DNA of 64,000 nucleotides from Gemmobacter aquatilis. Lineage in GTDB: Bacteria; Pseudomonadota; Alphaproteobacteria; Rhodobacterales; Rhodobacteraceae. The position numbers and the translations under genes are program-made. Numbering within the stretch: position 1 is the stretch's first letter; every line of letters begins with the position of its first letter. Below the pieces are notes generated by a model. It had not been told where the DNA came from, made no database searches, and worked only from the letters and a program-made list of their open reading frames with translations. Positions 36,343 to 45,836 of this stretch are shown here, piece after piece. The stretch lies in the NCBI RefSeq assembly GCF_900110025.1, contig NZ_FOCE01000001.1, positions 706,120-770,119 of the forward strand. Reading direction: 5' to 3'.

Positions 36343-36541
36343 GTTTTCTCCGGTGCCTCTTAGCTGACAAGATCGTGCGAGGGTGTGTAGGGCTTGGGGA
36401 CTTGCCCGCCTCACCCAGCTTTCATAGAAGAACCCGGAAAGGCGCGAAGGTGCCCCGTCTCGCGCGACCTCCGCGATGTAAGGGGCGGCTTCGCCCAAGT
36501 CAACGTGGCGCAATGGGCTGCCCCGATCAGGAGACGGTGAT

Positions 36542-37390
36542 ATGGCGAAAATGACGAAGATTCTGGGCGCAATGGCGCTTTCGGCAGGCCTTTGCGCCCT
36601 GCCTGCGCTGGCCGGGGATCTGACGCCGGAAACGGTGGTCGCCACGGTGAACGGCAAACCGGTGACGCTGGGCGAGATGATCGTGATGCGCGCCTCGCTG
36701 CCACAGCAATATCTGTCGCTGCCCGATGACGTGCTGTTCAAGGGCATCCTCGACCAGATGGTGCAGCAAAGCGCGCTGGAACAATCAGTCGAACCGACGC
36801 TGAGCAAGAAAGACCGTATCCAGATCGAAAATGACCGCCGCAGCGCCCTCGCTGCCATCGCGCTGCAGGATGTGGTGCAGAAGGCCGTGACGGATACGGC
36901 GCTGCAGGCCGCCTATGACGCCAAATACAAGGACTTCAAACCGGGCACCGAATACCATGCCGCCCATATCCTTGTGGACAGCGAAGAGAAGGCGAAAGAG
37001 ATCAAGGCACAGATCGAAGGAGGCGTGCTGTTCGCCGATGCCGCCAAGACCCATGGCACCGACGGCACCGCCGCTTCGGGCGGGGATCTGGGCTGGTTCG
37101 GCGCGGGCATGATGGTGAAGCCGTTCGAAGACGCCGTGGCCGCGATGAAACCCGGCGAACTGGTCGGCCCGGTGCAGACCGAATTCGGCTGGCACCTGAT
37201 CCAGCTGATCGAAACCCGCCCCGCATCGGCCCCCGCTCTGGACGATGTGCGCGAGGATCTGGCGGCAGAGCTGGAACAGAAGGCCGTGCAGGCCCATGTC
37301 GAGGCCGTCACCAAGGCCGCAAAGGTGGAGAAACCCGGCGAGGGGATTGACCCGGCGGTCCTGAAAGACGAGACCTTGCTCGACAAGTAA
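36542..37390 (+). CDS. Periplasmic parvulin-type peptidyl-prolyl isomerase
   Basis: A 282-residue exported foldase. A Sec signal ([19 protein letters not shown]) is followed by a SurA-like helical N-domain. The rotamase domain lies at about 135-235, marked by [34 protein letters not shown] and [10 protein letters not shown]. This is the common single-domain parvulin of alphaproteobacteria. It is divergent from secA and precedes argJ by 22 bases, a neighbourhood that fits folding of proteins exported through Sec. Confidence 0.93.
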   Translation: MAKMTKILGAMALSAGLCALPALAGDLTPETVVATVNGKPVTLGEMIVMRASLPQQYLSLPDDVLFKGILDQMVQQSALEQSVEPTLSKKDRIQIENDRRSALAAIALQDVVQKAVTDTALQAAYDAKYKDFKPGTEYHAAHILVDSEEKAKEIKAQIEGGVLFADAAKTHGTDGTAASGGDLGWFGAGMMVKPFEDAVAAMKPGELVGPVQTEFGWHLIQLIETRPASAPALDDVREDLAAELEQKAVQAHVEAVTKAAKVEKPGEGIDPAVLKDETLLDK

Positions 37391-37412
37391 TCCTGCGGAA
37401 CCGGGGGAAACC

Positions 37413-38792
37413 ATGGCCAAGACCGACTGGAAAGCCGAAGCAAAGGCGCTGAAGAAAAAGCTCAGCAAGAAGGTCGAGAAATTGACCGCCCAGCTTGAGG
37501 ACGTGCGCGCCGAAGTGACCGGGGCCGCAGCAAGCGCTGTGGCCGCCGTGACCAAGGCCGCCAAGCCGGTCTCGCCGCTGGCCCCGGCCAGCTTCCCTAC
37601 CCTGCCGGTGATCAAGGGCGCGACTTTCGCCGCCATCGGCGCGGGCATCAAGTATCAGAACCGCAAGGATGTGATGCTGGTGCATCTGGCCCCCGGCACC
37701 TCGGTCGCCGGGGTCTTCACCCGGTCGTCCACCCGCTCGGGCTGCGTGCGCGACTGCCAGACGAAACTGGCGATGAAAGTGCCCGCCGGGGCTGGCGCCG
37801 CGATCATCGTCAACTCCGGCAACTCCAATGCCTTCACCGGCGCGGTGGGCGATGCCGCTGTCGCCGCCGTCACCGGCGGCGTGGCCGAGGCGCTGGGTCT
37901 GCCCGCCAGCCGGGTCTTCTCCTCCTCCACCGGCGTGATCGGCGAACCGCTGCCCTATGAAAAGATCACCGCCGTGATCGGCCAACTGGCTGCCGACCTG
38001 ACGGAAGAAGGCATCCAGATGGCCGCCGAAGCCATCATGACCACAGACACCTTCCCCAAGGGCGCCTGCGCGGTGATCGAAGGCGAAGGCGGCCCGATCC
38101 ATATCGCCGGCATCGCCAAAGGCTCGGGTATGATCGCGCCGGATATGGCGACGATGCTGGTCTATATCTTCACCGATGCGAAGATCAGCCCGGCGAACCT
38201 GCAAAAGCTGCTGTCGCGCAATGTCGATGACACGTTCAACGCCATCACGGTGGACAGCGATACCTCCACCTCCGACACGCTGCTGCTCTGCGCCACCGGC
38301 CAAAGCCCGGCCGCCGAGGTGAAGGGCGCCACCGCCAAGGCATTTGAGGCCGCGCTGAAAACCATCATGCTCGATCTCGCGCATCAGGTGGTGAAAGACG
38401 GCGAAGGCGCCAGCAAATTCGTCGAGGTCCGGGTAACCGGCGCCGCCACTGCGGAAGACGCCGCCAAGGTCGCCAAGGCCATCGCCGATTCGCCGCTGGT
38501 GAAAACCGCCGTCGCGGGCGAAGACCCCAACTGGGGCCGCGTCGTCATGGCCGTCGGCAAATCCGGCGCGCTGGCCGAACGCGACAAGCTGCGCATCAGC
38601 TTCGGTAATATCCTCGTCGCCGAAAAGGGCTGGCGCAGCCCGAAATATTCGGAAGAGGCCGCCGCCGCCTACATGAAAGGTCAGGAACTGGTCATCGCCG
38701 TCGATCTGGGGCTGGGCCGCGCCTCCCGCACCGTCTGGACCTGTGACCTGACCAACCGCTATATCGAGATCAACGCGGATTACCGCTCCTGA
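37413..38792 (+). CDS. argJ: Glutamate N-acetyltransferase / N-acetylglutamate synthase ArgJ with N-terminal extension
   Basis: A 459-residue bifunctional arginine-biosynthesis enzyme that recycles or makes the acetyl group on glutamate. The autoproteolysis site is KGSGMIAPDMATML, where the chain splits before the catalytic Thr to give alpha and beta subunits. The last 100 residues contain AGEDPNWGRVVMAVGKSG. Canonical ArgJ begins at about VSPLAPASFPTLPVI; here about 50 residues precede it, Lys/Ala-rich and predicted coiled-coil (KALKKKLSKKVEKLTAQLED). The ATG follows CCGGGGGAAACC and no better internal start exists, so the extension appears real. Confidence 0.96.
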   Translation: MAKTDWKAEAKALKKKLSKKVEKLTAQLEDVRAEVTGAAASAVAAVTKAAKPVSPLAPASFPTLPVIKGATFAAIGAGIKYQNRKDVMLVHLAPGTSVAGVFTRSSTRSGCVRDCQTKLAMKVPAGAGAAIIVNSGNSNAFTGAVGDAAVAAVTGGVAEALGLPASRVFSSSTGVIGEPLPYEKITAVIGQLAADLTEEGIQMAAEAIMTTDTFPKGACAVIEGEGGPIHIAGIAKGSGMIAPDMATMLVYIFTDAKISPANLQKLLSRNVDDTFNAITVDSDTSTSDTLLLCATGQSPAAEVKGATAKAFEAALKTIMLDLAHQVVKDGEGASKFVEVRVTGAATAEDAAKVAKAIADSPLVKTAVAGEDPNWGRVVMAVGKSGALAERDKLRISFGNILVAEKGWRSPKYSEEAAAAYMKGQELVIAVDLGLGRASRTVWTCDLTNRYIEINADYRS

Positions 38793-38796
38793 TCCC

Positions 38797-38847
38797 TTCT
38801 TCTTTGTAAAAATACCCCGCGGGGGTCCGGGGGCGCGAAGCCCCCGG
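38797..38847 (+). repeat. Dispersed repeat, degenerate copy 3
   Basis: AAAATACCCCGCGGGGG is followed by a hairpin, CCGGGGGC-GCGAA-GCCCCCGG. It resembles the copies at 3953 and 54812 in layout (TTC-rich lead, AAATA core, G run, GC hairpin) but differs in the tail. It sits between argJ and mutT and may act as an RNA hairpin. Confidence 0.5.
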
Positions 38848-38874
38848 CGCTCTTCGCCAGTGCCGGAGCCACCC

Positions 38875-39273
38875 ATGAAGATCGTCCTCGTCGCCGCCGT
38901 CGCCCTGATCGACCCCGACGGGCGCGTGCTGCTGGCCCAGCGTCCCGAAGGCAAATCCCTCGCCGGGCTCTGGGAATTTCCGGGCGGCAAAGTCGAAGCC
39001 GGCGAAACGCCGGAGGCCGCGCTGATCCGCGAGTTGAAAGAAGAGCTGGGCATCGACACCTGGCAAAGCTGCCTCGCACCGCTGACCTTCGCCAGCCACA
39101 GCTACGAGGATTTCCACCTGCTCATGCCGCTGTTCGCCTGCCGCCGCTGGCAGGGTACACCGATGGGCAGCGAGGGGCAGCGAATCACTTGGGCGCGTGC
39201 AGGTAGCCTTAAAGACTATCCAATGCCACCCGCAGATGTTCCCCTGATCCCAATCTTGCGGGACTGGCTATAA
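38875..39273 (+). CDS. mutT: Nudix hydrolase MutT (8-oxo-dGTP diphosphatase)
   Basis: A 132-residue Nudix enzyme. The box runs from residue 38 to 60 with GKVEAGETPEAALIREL then KEELGI, all catalytic glutamates present. LLAQRPEGKSLAGLWEFPGG before it is typical of MutT. It would cleanse oxidised guanine nucleotides. I chose the ATG at 38875; a GTG five codons earlier is possible. The repeat copy at 38797 separates it from argJ. Confidence 0.93.
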   Translation: MKIVLVAAVALIDPDGRVLLAQRPEGKSLAGLWEFPGGKVEAGETPEAALIRELKEELGIDTWQSCLAPLTFASHSYEDFHLLMPLFACRRWQGTPMGSEGQRITWARAGSLKDYPMPPADVPLIPILRDWL

Positions 39274-39386
39274 TTTGTGCGGGAATACATACCTTTGGAA
39301 CAGTTTTGCGACTAATTTGTTATTTCAAAATTAAGCTTTCTCCCGCTATCCTGATCTCCTGAGGCTGCATTGGGGGGAACAGGAAG

Positions 39387-39527
39387 ATGCTGCGCACGAT
39401 TTCTTTGGGGACCTGCGTTTCGGTGCAGGGTATTGTCGTCGGCAAGACTGCAGACGGCAAGTTGATGGTTCGGGTGGATGACAAGACCTTTGTCGGCTAT
39501 CCCGTCACGCCGTCTCGCGCAGCCTGA
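39387..39527 (+). CDS. Small protein of 46 residues, function unknown
   Basis: Starting at MLRTISLGTCVSVQGIVVGK and ending in VGYPVTPSRAA, this short frame follows GGGGGAACAGGAAG and is closed by a textbook terminator 35 bases later. The upstream bases (39274-39386) are unusually AT-rich for this genome and could hold a promoter. The protein looks like a small beta-rich domain with alternating polar residues. I know no characterised homologue. The RBS and terminator make it more likely than chance to be real. Confidence 0.6.
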   Translation: MLRTISLGTCVSVQGIVVGKTADGKLMVRVDDKTFVGYPVTPSRAA

Positions 39528-39562
39528 TCTTGTGATGTTCTGATCATGCGCCGGAAGGACAT

Positions 39563-39588
39563 AAGGCCGGGCTCACGCCCGGCCTTTT
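39563..39588 (+). terminator. Rho-independent terminator after the 46-residue ORF
   Basis: AAGGCCGGGC and GCCCGGCCTT pair perfectly over ten bases with loop TCAC, followed by TTTTG. It ends plus-strand transcription before the convergent infB. Confidence 0.9.
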
Positions 39589-39681
39589 GATTTCTGTGCG
39601 GCAGCTTCAGCCAGCCCGGCGCCGCCCCGCAATCGCCCAGTTTCCCGGACAATCGCGCTGGCAGGCGCACAGGCCCGCCGA

Positions 39682-42267
39682 TCAGGCCAGCTTGCGCACC
39701 ACTTCTTCGCGCTCGAAAATCTCGATGACATCGCCGGGGCGAATATCTTCGTAGCGTTCGAACGCCATGCCGCATTCCTGACCCGAGATGACTTCCTTCA
39801 TCTCGTCCTTGAAGCGCTTCAGCGTCTTCAGCGTGCCCTCGTGGATCACCACGCTGTCGCGCAGCAGGCGCACGCCTGCCGAACGCCGCGCCACGCCTTC
39901 GGTGACGATACAACCCGCCACATTGCCGACGCCGGTGATCTTGAACACTTCCTTGATCTGCGCATAGCCGATGAAATGCTCGCGCACTTCGTTCTTCAGC
40001 AGGCCCGAGGCCGCCGCCTTGATATCATCCACCAGGTCATAGATGATCGAGTAATAGCGGATCTCGACCCCCTTCTGGTGGGCGCTGTTGCGCGCCGAGG
40101 CATTGGCCCGCACGTTGAAGCCGATGATCGGGGCGTTGGACGCCTCGGCCAGACCCACGTCGGTATCCGTGATCGCGCCGACACCGGAATGCAGGATGCG
40201 CACGCGCACCTCGTCATTGCCGATCTTCTCCAGCGCCTGCACGATCGCTTCGGCAGAGCCTTGCACGTCGGTCTTGATCAGCACCGGCAGTTCGGCGACC
40301 GATTTGTCCGCCTTGGCCTTGGCCATCAGCTGTTCCATCGTCGTCGCGGCACCGGCAGCGGCGCGTTTGTCGCGGGCAGCGCTTTCACGATAGGTGGCAA
40401 TCTCGCGCGCCTGCGCTTCGGTTTCCACCACGTTCAGCACGTCCCCGGCCTGCGGCGTGCCGTTCAGGCCCAGCACTTCCACCGGAACCGACGGACCAGC
40501 CTCGGTCACCACTTCGCCCTTGTCGTTGATCAGCGCGCGGACCTTGCCCCACTGCTCGCCCACAACAAAGATGTCGCCCTTCTTCAGCGTGCCGTTCTGC
40601 ACCAGAACCGTCGCCACCGGGCCACGGCCCACGTCGAGCTTGGCTTCGATCACCGCCCCGGCCGCAGCACGTTTCGGGTTGGCACGCAGTTCCAGAATTT
40701 CCGCCTGCAGCGCGATGGCTTCCAGCAGATTGTCCAGCCCCTTGCCGGTCTTGGCCGAAACCTCGACATCCTGCACGTCGCCCGACATCTCTTCCACGAC
40801 CACCTCGTGCTGCAGCAGATCCGTGCGGACCTTCTGCGGATTGGCACCCGGCTTGTCGCATTTGTTGATGGCGATGATCATCGGCACCTTGGCGGCCTTG
40901 GCATGGGCAATCGCCTCGATCGTCTGCGGCATCACCGCATCGTCGGCGGCAACCACCAGCACCACGATATCCGTCACCTGCGCGCCACGGGCCCGCATCG
41001 AGGTGAAGGCAGCGTGGCCGGGCGTATCGAGGAAGCTGACCAGCGCGCCATTCGGGGTTTTCACCTGATAGGCGCCGATATGCTGGGTGATGCCCCCGGC
41101 TTCGCCGGACACCACATTTGCCTTGCGGATCGCATCCAGAAGCGAGGTCTTGCCGTGGTCAACGTGACCCATGATCGTGACGATCGGCGGGCGCGGCTGA
41201 AGATCTTCGGCCTTGTCCTGAACCGTGTCGATCACCTGTTCCACGTCGGCATCCGACACGCGCACCGCCTTGTGGCCGAATTCCTCGATCACCAGTTCGG
41301 CGGTATCGGCGTCGATGGCCTGGTTCATGTTGACCATCATGCCCATTTTCATGAGCGCCTTGACCACATCCGCAGCCCGTTCGGCCATGCGGTTCGCCAG
41401 TTCCGACACCACGATGGTTTCCGGCAGCTGCACGTCGCGCACCTGCTTCTCCGGCTTGGCGCCAAAGCCCATGGCTTTCTGACGCGCCTTTTCCTGCTTG
41501 CGCTTCATCGCGGCGAGCGAGCGGGTACGACCGCCCTCGCCATCCAGCGCGGAGGTCAGGGTCAGCTTGCCGGCGCGGCGACCATCGTCGCCCTTGCCTT
41601 TGGAGGCACGTTCACGCTCACGCTCTTCGCGCTCGCGATCGGTCTTGCGCGGGCTGAGCCCGGGCTTGGCCGAGGCCGGGCCACGATTGTCTTCGGTCGG
41701 GGCAGGCGATGCGGCGGGCGCCGCAGCTTCCTTAGCCGCCGGGGCAGCAGGCTGTTCTTTCACAGCCGATTTCGGGCGCGTGCCCAGAACGTCAGCCTTG
41801 CGGGCAGCTGCAGCAGCGATCTTCGCCTCTGCCTCGGCGCGGGCCTGGCGTTCTTCTTCTTCGGCCTTGGCCTTCTTCGCCGCTTCCTGTTCGCGGGCTT
41901 CGCGTTCTTTCGCCTCGATCTCGTCGCGGCGGCGCTGGCGATCTTCCTCGCGCTGGCGTTCTTCTTCCGCGCGGCGGGCGTTGTCATCCGCTTCACGCGC
42001 CTTGGCGGCGCGCAGGGCGGCCAGACGCCGCTCCATCTCGGCGTCGGAAATCCCGGCCGGACGTTTGGACGGATCGCCCAGATGCGGCGCCGAGCCGCTG
42101 GCGGCGCCACCGGCTGCGCCGGGCTTCGGCACCACAACGCGTTTGCGTTTGGTCTCCACCACGACGCTCTTGGTGCGGCCATGGGAGAAGCTTTGCTTCA
42201 CCTGACCGGAACGCGGCGCGTTCCCACCACCAAGGCCAAGGGGTTTTTTACCGTCTGTATCGCTCAT
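39682..42267 (-). CDS. infB: Translation initiation factor IF-2
   Basis: An 861-residue IF-2. The N-terminal 290 residues are Ala/Lys/Glu-rich and low in complexity, including a long charged helix of RxxEEERQ type. The GTPase domain begins with G1 GHVDHGKT at residue 367, followed by DTPGHAAF and NKCDKPG. The C-terminus ([20 protein letters not shown]) is the fMet-tRNA-binding domain. It brings initiator tRNA to the 30S subunit. Its start overlaps the ylxR stop (ATGA), making it the last gene of rimP-nusA-ylxR-infB. Confidence 0.98.
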   Translation of the reverse strand: MSDTDGKKPLGLGGGNAPRSGQVKQSFSHGRTKSVVVETKRKRVVVPKPGAAGGAASGSAPHLGDPSKRPAGISDAEMERRLAALRAAKAREADDNARRAEEERQREEDRQRRRDEIEAKEREAREQEAAKKAKAEEEERQARAEAEAKIAAAAARKADVLGTRPKSAVKEQPAAPAAKEAAAPAASPAPTEDNRGPASAKPGLSPRKTDREREERERERASKGKGDDGRRAGKLTLTSALDGEGGRTRSLAAMKRKQEKARQKAMGFGAKPEKQVRDVQLPETIVVSELANRMAERAADVVKALMKMGMMVNMNQAIDADTAELVIEEFGHKAVRVSDADVEQVIDTVQDKAEDLQPRPPIVTIMGHVDHGKTSLLDAIRKANVVSGEAGGITQHIGAYQVKTPNGALVSFLDTPGHAAFTSMRARGAQVTDIVVLVVAADDAVMPQTIEAIAHAKAAKVPMIIAINKCDKPGANPQKVRTDLLQHEVVVEEMSGDVQDVEVSAKTGKGLDNLLEAIALQAEILELRANPKRAAAGAVIEAKLDVGRGPVATVLVQNGTLKKGDIFVVGEQWGKVRALINDKGEVVTEAGPSVPVEVLGLNGTPQAGDVLNVVETEAQAREIATYRESAARDKRAAAGAATTMEQLMAKAKADKSVAELPVLIKTDVQGSAEAIVQALEKIGNDEVRVRILHSGVGAITDTDVGLAEASNAPIIGFNVRANASARNSAHQKGVEIRYYSIIYDLVDDIKAAASGLLKNEVREHFIGYAQIKEVFKITGVGNVAGCIVTEGVARRSAGVRLLRDSVVIHEGTLKTLKRFKDEMKEVISGQECGMAFERYEDIRPGDVIEIFEREEVVRKLA

Positions 42268-42908
42268 GCCGTCTTCGTATCCCTTCCGGCGGTCTCGCCG
42301 CCGTCCTGCCTGCCCGCTCCACCCCGGAGCCCGGCAAGCCTTGCCGCTTCCTCTACAACACGGTCGCTGAGTCCACCAGCCGCAAGCGCGCCGTGTATTG
42401 CATGTTCACGACCGAAAGCCAAACCCAATTCCTGGGCAGTCAGACAGTCGATAAACAGGCCCGTTTTCTCTGGCGGGCGCAGCTTGGCCTTGCCTCGCTC
42501 CGACCCGTCGCTGGCCTGAAGCAGCACGCGTGCGCTGCCTTTGACCAGCCAGTCCTTCACCTTCTCGTAGCCGGTCACCGCCAGCCCCGCCTTGCGGGCA
42601 AGGCTCAGCAGTTCCACCACGCGGCGCGCCAGCAGACCTTCGATCAGATCCGCCAGCCCGTCCGGCGCCTTGGCCGACTGGCGCGCGGCGCGGGAAAACA
42701 TGCCCTTCGCCGCCGCCTTGTCAATCGCCGCGCGATCCGCCGCAACATAGAACCCCCGGCCCGGCAGGCGGCCCAGAAGATCCGGCACCACCACACCATC
42801 CGGCCCCATCACGAAGCGGATCAGCCCGCCTTTCGGCTGGCTTTCCCCGGAGACGATGCATTTCCGCTCCGGTTCATCCTGCTGGTCAGTCCGGCCCCCG
42901 CGGGTCAT
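42264..42908 (-). CDS. YlxR/DUF448 RNA-binding protein fused to an L7Ae-like domain
   Basis: A 214-residue nucleic-acid-binding protein. The N-terminal half is the YlxR fold ([20 protein letters not shown] and [13 protein letters not shown]). The second half resembles the L7Ae/YlxQ ribosomal-protein fold ([20 protein letters not shown]). Fusion of these two, separate in Bacillus, is common in alphaproteobacteria. I chose the ATG at 42908, 19 bases after the nusA stop; the alternative at 42968 would overlap nusA. It lies between nusA and infB and probably acts on rRNA or transcription elongation. Confidence 0.88.
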   Translation of the reverse strand: MTRGGRTDQQDEPERKCIVSGESQPKGGLIRFVMGPDGVVVPDLLGRLPGRGFYVAADRAAIDKAAAKGMFSRAARQSAKAPDGLADLIEGLLARRVVELLSLARKAGLAVTGYEKVKDWLVKGSARVLLQASDGSERGKAKLRPPEKTGLFIDCLTAQELGLAFGREHAIHGALAAGGLSDRVVEEAARLAGLRGGAGRQDGGETAGRDTKTA

Positions 42909-42927
42909 CCCCGACGCTCCGAGGCCC

Positions 42928-44544
42928 TCAGGCCTCGGCCTCCTCTTCGTCGTCGCCTTCGGCTTCAACGTCGCCGGATTGCAGCTCCGTCGGATCGACC
43001 CAACCCAGCATGACGCGGGCGGTCATCACCAAATTTTGCGCCTCTTCCAGCGACACGTCAAACTTTTCAAGCACGCCCTCGTCCTTCTTGCGCTGGCCGT
43101 TCTCGGTGGTCCAGCCACCGGCCAGCTCCCAGTCGGCGCAGGTCGCAAAGTCTTCAAGCGTCTTGATGCCGTCGCGCGCCAGCGCTTCGATCATCTGCGG
43201 CGTCAGCCCCTCGAAGTTGAACAGGCTGTCATCGACCCCCAGCGCACGGGCGGTTTCAATCGCCTTGCGGTTCTGTTCCTCGATATAGTCGCGGGCGCGG
43301 GCCTGCAGCTCGCCTGCCGTGCCTTCATCGAAGCCGTCGATCGACAGCAGCTCCTCCAGATCGACGTAAGCGACCTCTTCGAGGTTGGTGAAGCCTTCGG
43401 CCACCAGCAGCTGCGCCATCATCTCGTCGATGTCCAGCGTGTCGATGAACAGCTTGGTGCGCTCGGCGAATTCGGCCTGACGGCGGGCCGATTCTTCGGC
43501 TTCCGTCATGATGTCGATATCAAGGCCCGTCAGTTGCGAGGCCAGACGCACGTTCTGCCCGCGGCGGCCAATGGCCAGAGACAGTTGTTCATCCGGCACC
43601 ACGACTTCGATCTTGTTCGCCTCTTCGTCGAACACGACCTTGCTCACCTCGGCGGGCTGCAGCGCGTTCACAAGGAAGGTCGCCTGATCCTGATTCCACG
43701 GAATGATGTCGATCTTCTCGCCCTGCAGTTCGTTCACCACGGCCTGCACGCGGCTGCCGCGCATCCCGACGCAGGCGCCCACGGGATCAATCGAGTTGTC
43801 ATAGGAAATCACGGCGATCTTGGCGCGCGACCCCGGATCACGGGCCACGGCCTTGATCTCGATGATGTTGTCATAGATTTCCGGCACTTCCATCTTGAAC
43901 AGTTCGGCCATGAACTGCGGATCGGTGCGCGACAGGAAGACCTGCGGCCCGCGCGCCTCGCGGCGCACATCCTTGATGTAGCAGCGGATCCGGTCGTTCG
44001 GGCGATAGCTTTCACGGCCGATCTTCTCGTTCCGGCGCAGGATGCCTTCGCCCCGACCGATATCCACGATGAGATTGCCGTATTCTTCGCGCTTGACCAC
44101 GCCGTTGATGATCGTGCCCTTGCGGTCCTTGAATTCCTCGAACTGGCGGTCGCGCTCGGCCTCGCGCACCTTTTGCAGGATCACCTGCTTGGCGCTTTGC
44201 GCGGCGATGCGGCCCAGATCGACCGGGGGAACCTCGTCGATCACCTCGTCGCCGATCTGCGGGTCTTTCAGATAGGTTTTCGCCTGCTTGACGGTCAGCT
44301 GCGCATGGTGGTTTTCCACCTCGTCATCGCCGACAACGGTGCGGATGCGGGCAAAGGTGGCGCGGCCGGTCTTGCGGTCGATCTTCACCCGGATGTCGAG
44401 ATCCGAGCCGTAGCGCGATTTCGCGGCCCGGGCGAGGCTCTCTTCCATGGCCTGAATGACCAGATCGGGGTCGATCATCTTTTCCCGCGCCACCGCCTCG
44501 GCGGTTTGCAGCAGTTCCAGCTGGTTCGCAGAAGTAATCGCCAT
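42928..44544 (-). CDS. nusA: Transcription termination/antitermination factor NusA
   Basis: A 538-residue NusA. The N-terminal RNA-polymerase-binding domain (about 1-130) is followed by the S1 domain and two KH domains (DPVGACVGMRGSRVQAVVNE, LAIGRRGQNVRLASQLTG). C-terminal helix-hairpin-helix repeats include LLVAEGFTNLEEVAYVDLEE and LARDGIKTLEDFA. The last residues are a highly acidic tail. It modulates pausing and termination and is expected to bind its own leader transcripts in some bacteria, which matters for the hairpin upstream of rimP. It is 17 bases after rimP. Confidence 0.98.
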   Translation of the reverse strand: MAITSANQLELLQTAEAVAREKMIDPDLVIQAMEESLARAAKSRYGSDLDIRVKIDRKTGRATFARIRTVVGDDEVENHHAQLTVKQAKTYLKDPQIGDEVIDEVPPVDLGRIAAQSAKQVILQKVREAERDRQFEEFKDRKGTIINGVVKREEYGNLIVDIGRGEGILRRNEKIGRESYRPNDRIRCYIKDVRREARGPQVFLSRTDPQFMAELFKMEVPEIYDNIIEIKAVARDPGSRAKIAVISYDNSIDPVGACVGMRGSRVQAVVNELQGEKIDIIPWNQDQATFLVNALQPAEVSKVVFDEEANKIEVVVPDEQLSLAIGRRGQNVRLASQLTGLDIDIMTEAEESARRQAEFAERTKLFIDTLDIDEMMAQLLVAEGFTNLEEVAYVDLEELLSIDGFDEGTAGELQARARDYIEEQNRKAIETARALGVDDSLFNFEGLTPQMIEALARDGIKTLEDFATCADWELAGGWTTENGQRKKDEGVLEKFDVSLEEAQNLVMTARVMLGWVDPTELQSGDVEAEGDDEEEAEA

Positions 44545-44561
44545 GACGTTCCTCTTGGCCT

Positions 44562-45173
44562 TCAGTGTTTCGTCGCAGGGGTGTCAGACTCTTCGTCCTC
44601 GTCCCCTTCGGTTTCTTCGATCTCGTCGAACTGCGATTCGTCCACAACACCCGCCGCCTTGCGCTGGCGCAGCATCTCGGCGATCAACTCGTCCGTCAGC
44701 AGCAGTTTCGCATCCGACAGCCACTCGAACTTCAACCCGATGGTCAGCGGCTCGCCGCCTTCCTCGATCTCGATCAGCACTTCGTCGCCTTCGGTGCCCT
44801 GCAGCACGCCCTTGAACCGGCGGCGCCCGTCGATCAGCTCGGTGGTTTCCAGCCGGGCCTCGTAATCGACCCACATGTCGAAATCCTTCAGCCGGGTCAG
44901 CGGCCGGTCGATGCCGGGCGACGAGACTTCGAGGATATAGTTCTCTTCAATCGGGTCTTCCACATCCAGCACGGCGGACACGGCGGTGGAGATCGCGGCA
45001 CATTCGTCCACCTCGATCCCGCCATCCGGGCGGTCTGCCATGATCTGCAGGGTGCGGGTGCGCCCGCCCATCAGGCGGATGCGCACCAGTTCAAACCCCA
45101 GCCCTTCGATGACGGGGTTGATGATATCCGCGATGCGGCGGTCAATGGCGGTTTTCGCGATCAGATCGGACAT
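44562..45173 (-). CDS. rimP: Ribosome maturation factor RimP
   Basis: A 203-residue RimP, first gene of the nusA-infB operon, needed for 30S assembly. The N-terminal domain has [20 protein letters not shown] and the central motif [15 protein letters not shown] is diagnostic. A C-terminal SH3-like domain is followed by an acidic tail of about 25 residues ([11 protein letters not shown]), longer than usual. I chose the ATG at 45173 because upstream codons run through the leader hairpin. A sigma-70-like promoter at 45281-45309 and a terminator-like hairpin precede it. Confidence 0.95.
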   Translation of the reverse strand: MSDLIAKTAIDRRIADIINPVIEGLGFELVRIRLMGGRTRTLQIMADRPDGGIEVDECAAISTAVSAVLDVEDPIEENYILEVSSPGIDRPLTRLKDFDMWVDYEARLETTELIDGRRRFKGVLQGTEGDEVLIEIEEGGEPLTIGLKFEWLSDAKLLLTDELIAEMLRQRKAAGVVDESQFDEIEETEGDEDEESDTPATKH

Positions 45174-45201
45174 GGTATTCCTGAGGCCATCCGGCCAAAA
45201 C

Positions 45202-45226
45202 AAAAAAACGGGCACTGGCGGCCCGT
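45202..45226 (-). terminator. Terminator-like hairpin in the rimP leader (candidate attenuator)
   Basis: On the minus strand ACGGGC and GCCCGT form a stem with a seven-base loop and lead into seven Ts. It lies between the promoter at 45281-45309 and the rimP start, with only 28 bases from the T run to the ATG, too few for another promoter. So it must be in the rimP-nusA-infB leader, although it could also end globin read-through. Confidence 0.65.
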
Positions 45227-45280
45227 TCGCATTCGCTCGGTGGGCTGTCGGTTTGGACCCGCAGCGCCGCTGTTGCAAGC

Positions 45281-45309
45281 CATATAGGCGAAAGGCACCG
45301 AGTCTGCAA
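45281..45309 (-). promoter_or_regulatory. Sigma-70-type promoter for rimP-nusA-ylxR-infB
   Basis: On the minus strand TTGCAG and TATATG are separated by exactly 17 bases. The predicted start lies near 45274, giving a leader of about 100 bases before the rimP ATG. Confidence 0.55.
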
Positions 45310-45326
45310 GCCTTATGAACAAGGCC

Positions 45327-45764
45327 TCAGGCGGCAGCTTTCACCGAGGCCATGCCTTCGGCCATCAGCCCGGCCAAAGCGGTGATGGCCGCCTGCCACG
45401 CCTCCAGTGCCGCATCGGTGAACCCGGCACGCAGCCAGCCCGCCAGCGAGATCAGCAGCGCCTCGGCCACCGGGGCGAAATGGTCGGCGGTCACCCCATA
45501 GGCGACATGCCGGGCGCCCAGGCTGCGGGCGGCGGGGGCCAATGCCTCGGGCCGGTCCAGCGTAGCAGCGGCGAAGGCCAGCACCGTCATCAGCTTGCGG
45601 CCCTGATCCGCCAGATCGGCCGGGAACATCGGGCGCACCTGCGGCGCGATGGCGAACAGCCGGTCATAAAAGGCGGCGGCAAAGGCGTGCTCCTGGCCTT
45701 TCAACAGCGCCACATGGGACCGGACGAGGGAAATCTGGTCGGGAGTTATAAGATTGGGGGTCAT
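45327..45764 (-). CDS. Single-domain globin
   Basis: A 145-residue bacterial globin of the Vitreoscilla/flavohemoglobin head type, with no reductase domain. FYDRLFAIAPQVRPMF is the conserved B-C-helix region, Gln54 is at the distal E7-like position, and proximal His86 lies in GARHVAYGV. It would bind oxygen or nitric oxide in the cytoplasm. The ATG at 45764 follows a GGAG site; the frame is open to 45815. It sits between rimP and the RTX gene on the same strand. No NO-detoxification genes are nearby. Confidence 0.9.
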   Translation of the reverse strand: MTPNLITPDQISLVRSHVALLKGQEHAFAAAFYDRLFAIAPQVRPMFPADLADQGRKLMTVLAFAAATLDRPEALAPAARSLGARHVAYGVTADHFAPVAEALLISLAGWLRAGFTDAALEAWQAAITALAGLMAEGMASVKAAA

Positions 45765-45836
45765 TGGCTTGCTCCATATACAAAGGAAAAGTGGCGCCAC
45801 CCCGGAGGGGATCACAGGGCAGCGCCGGACCGGGGG

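Noticed and set aside
45174..45326. An initiator tRNA (metY) before rimP as in Escherichia coli
   Set aside because: No cloverleaf, TTCRA loop or CCA end could be found in the 153 bases; only a promoter and a hairpin are there.
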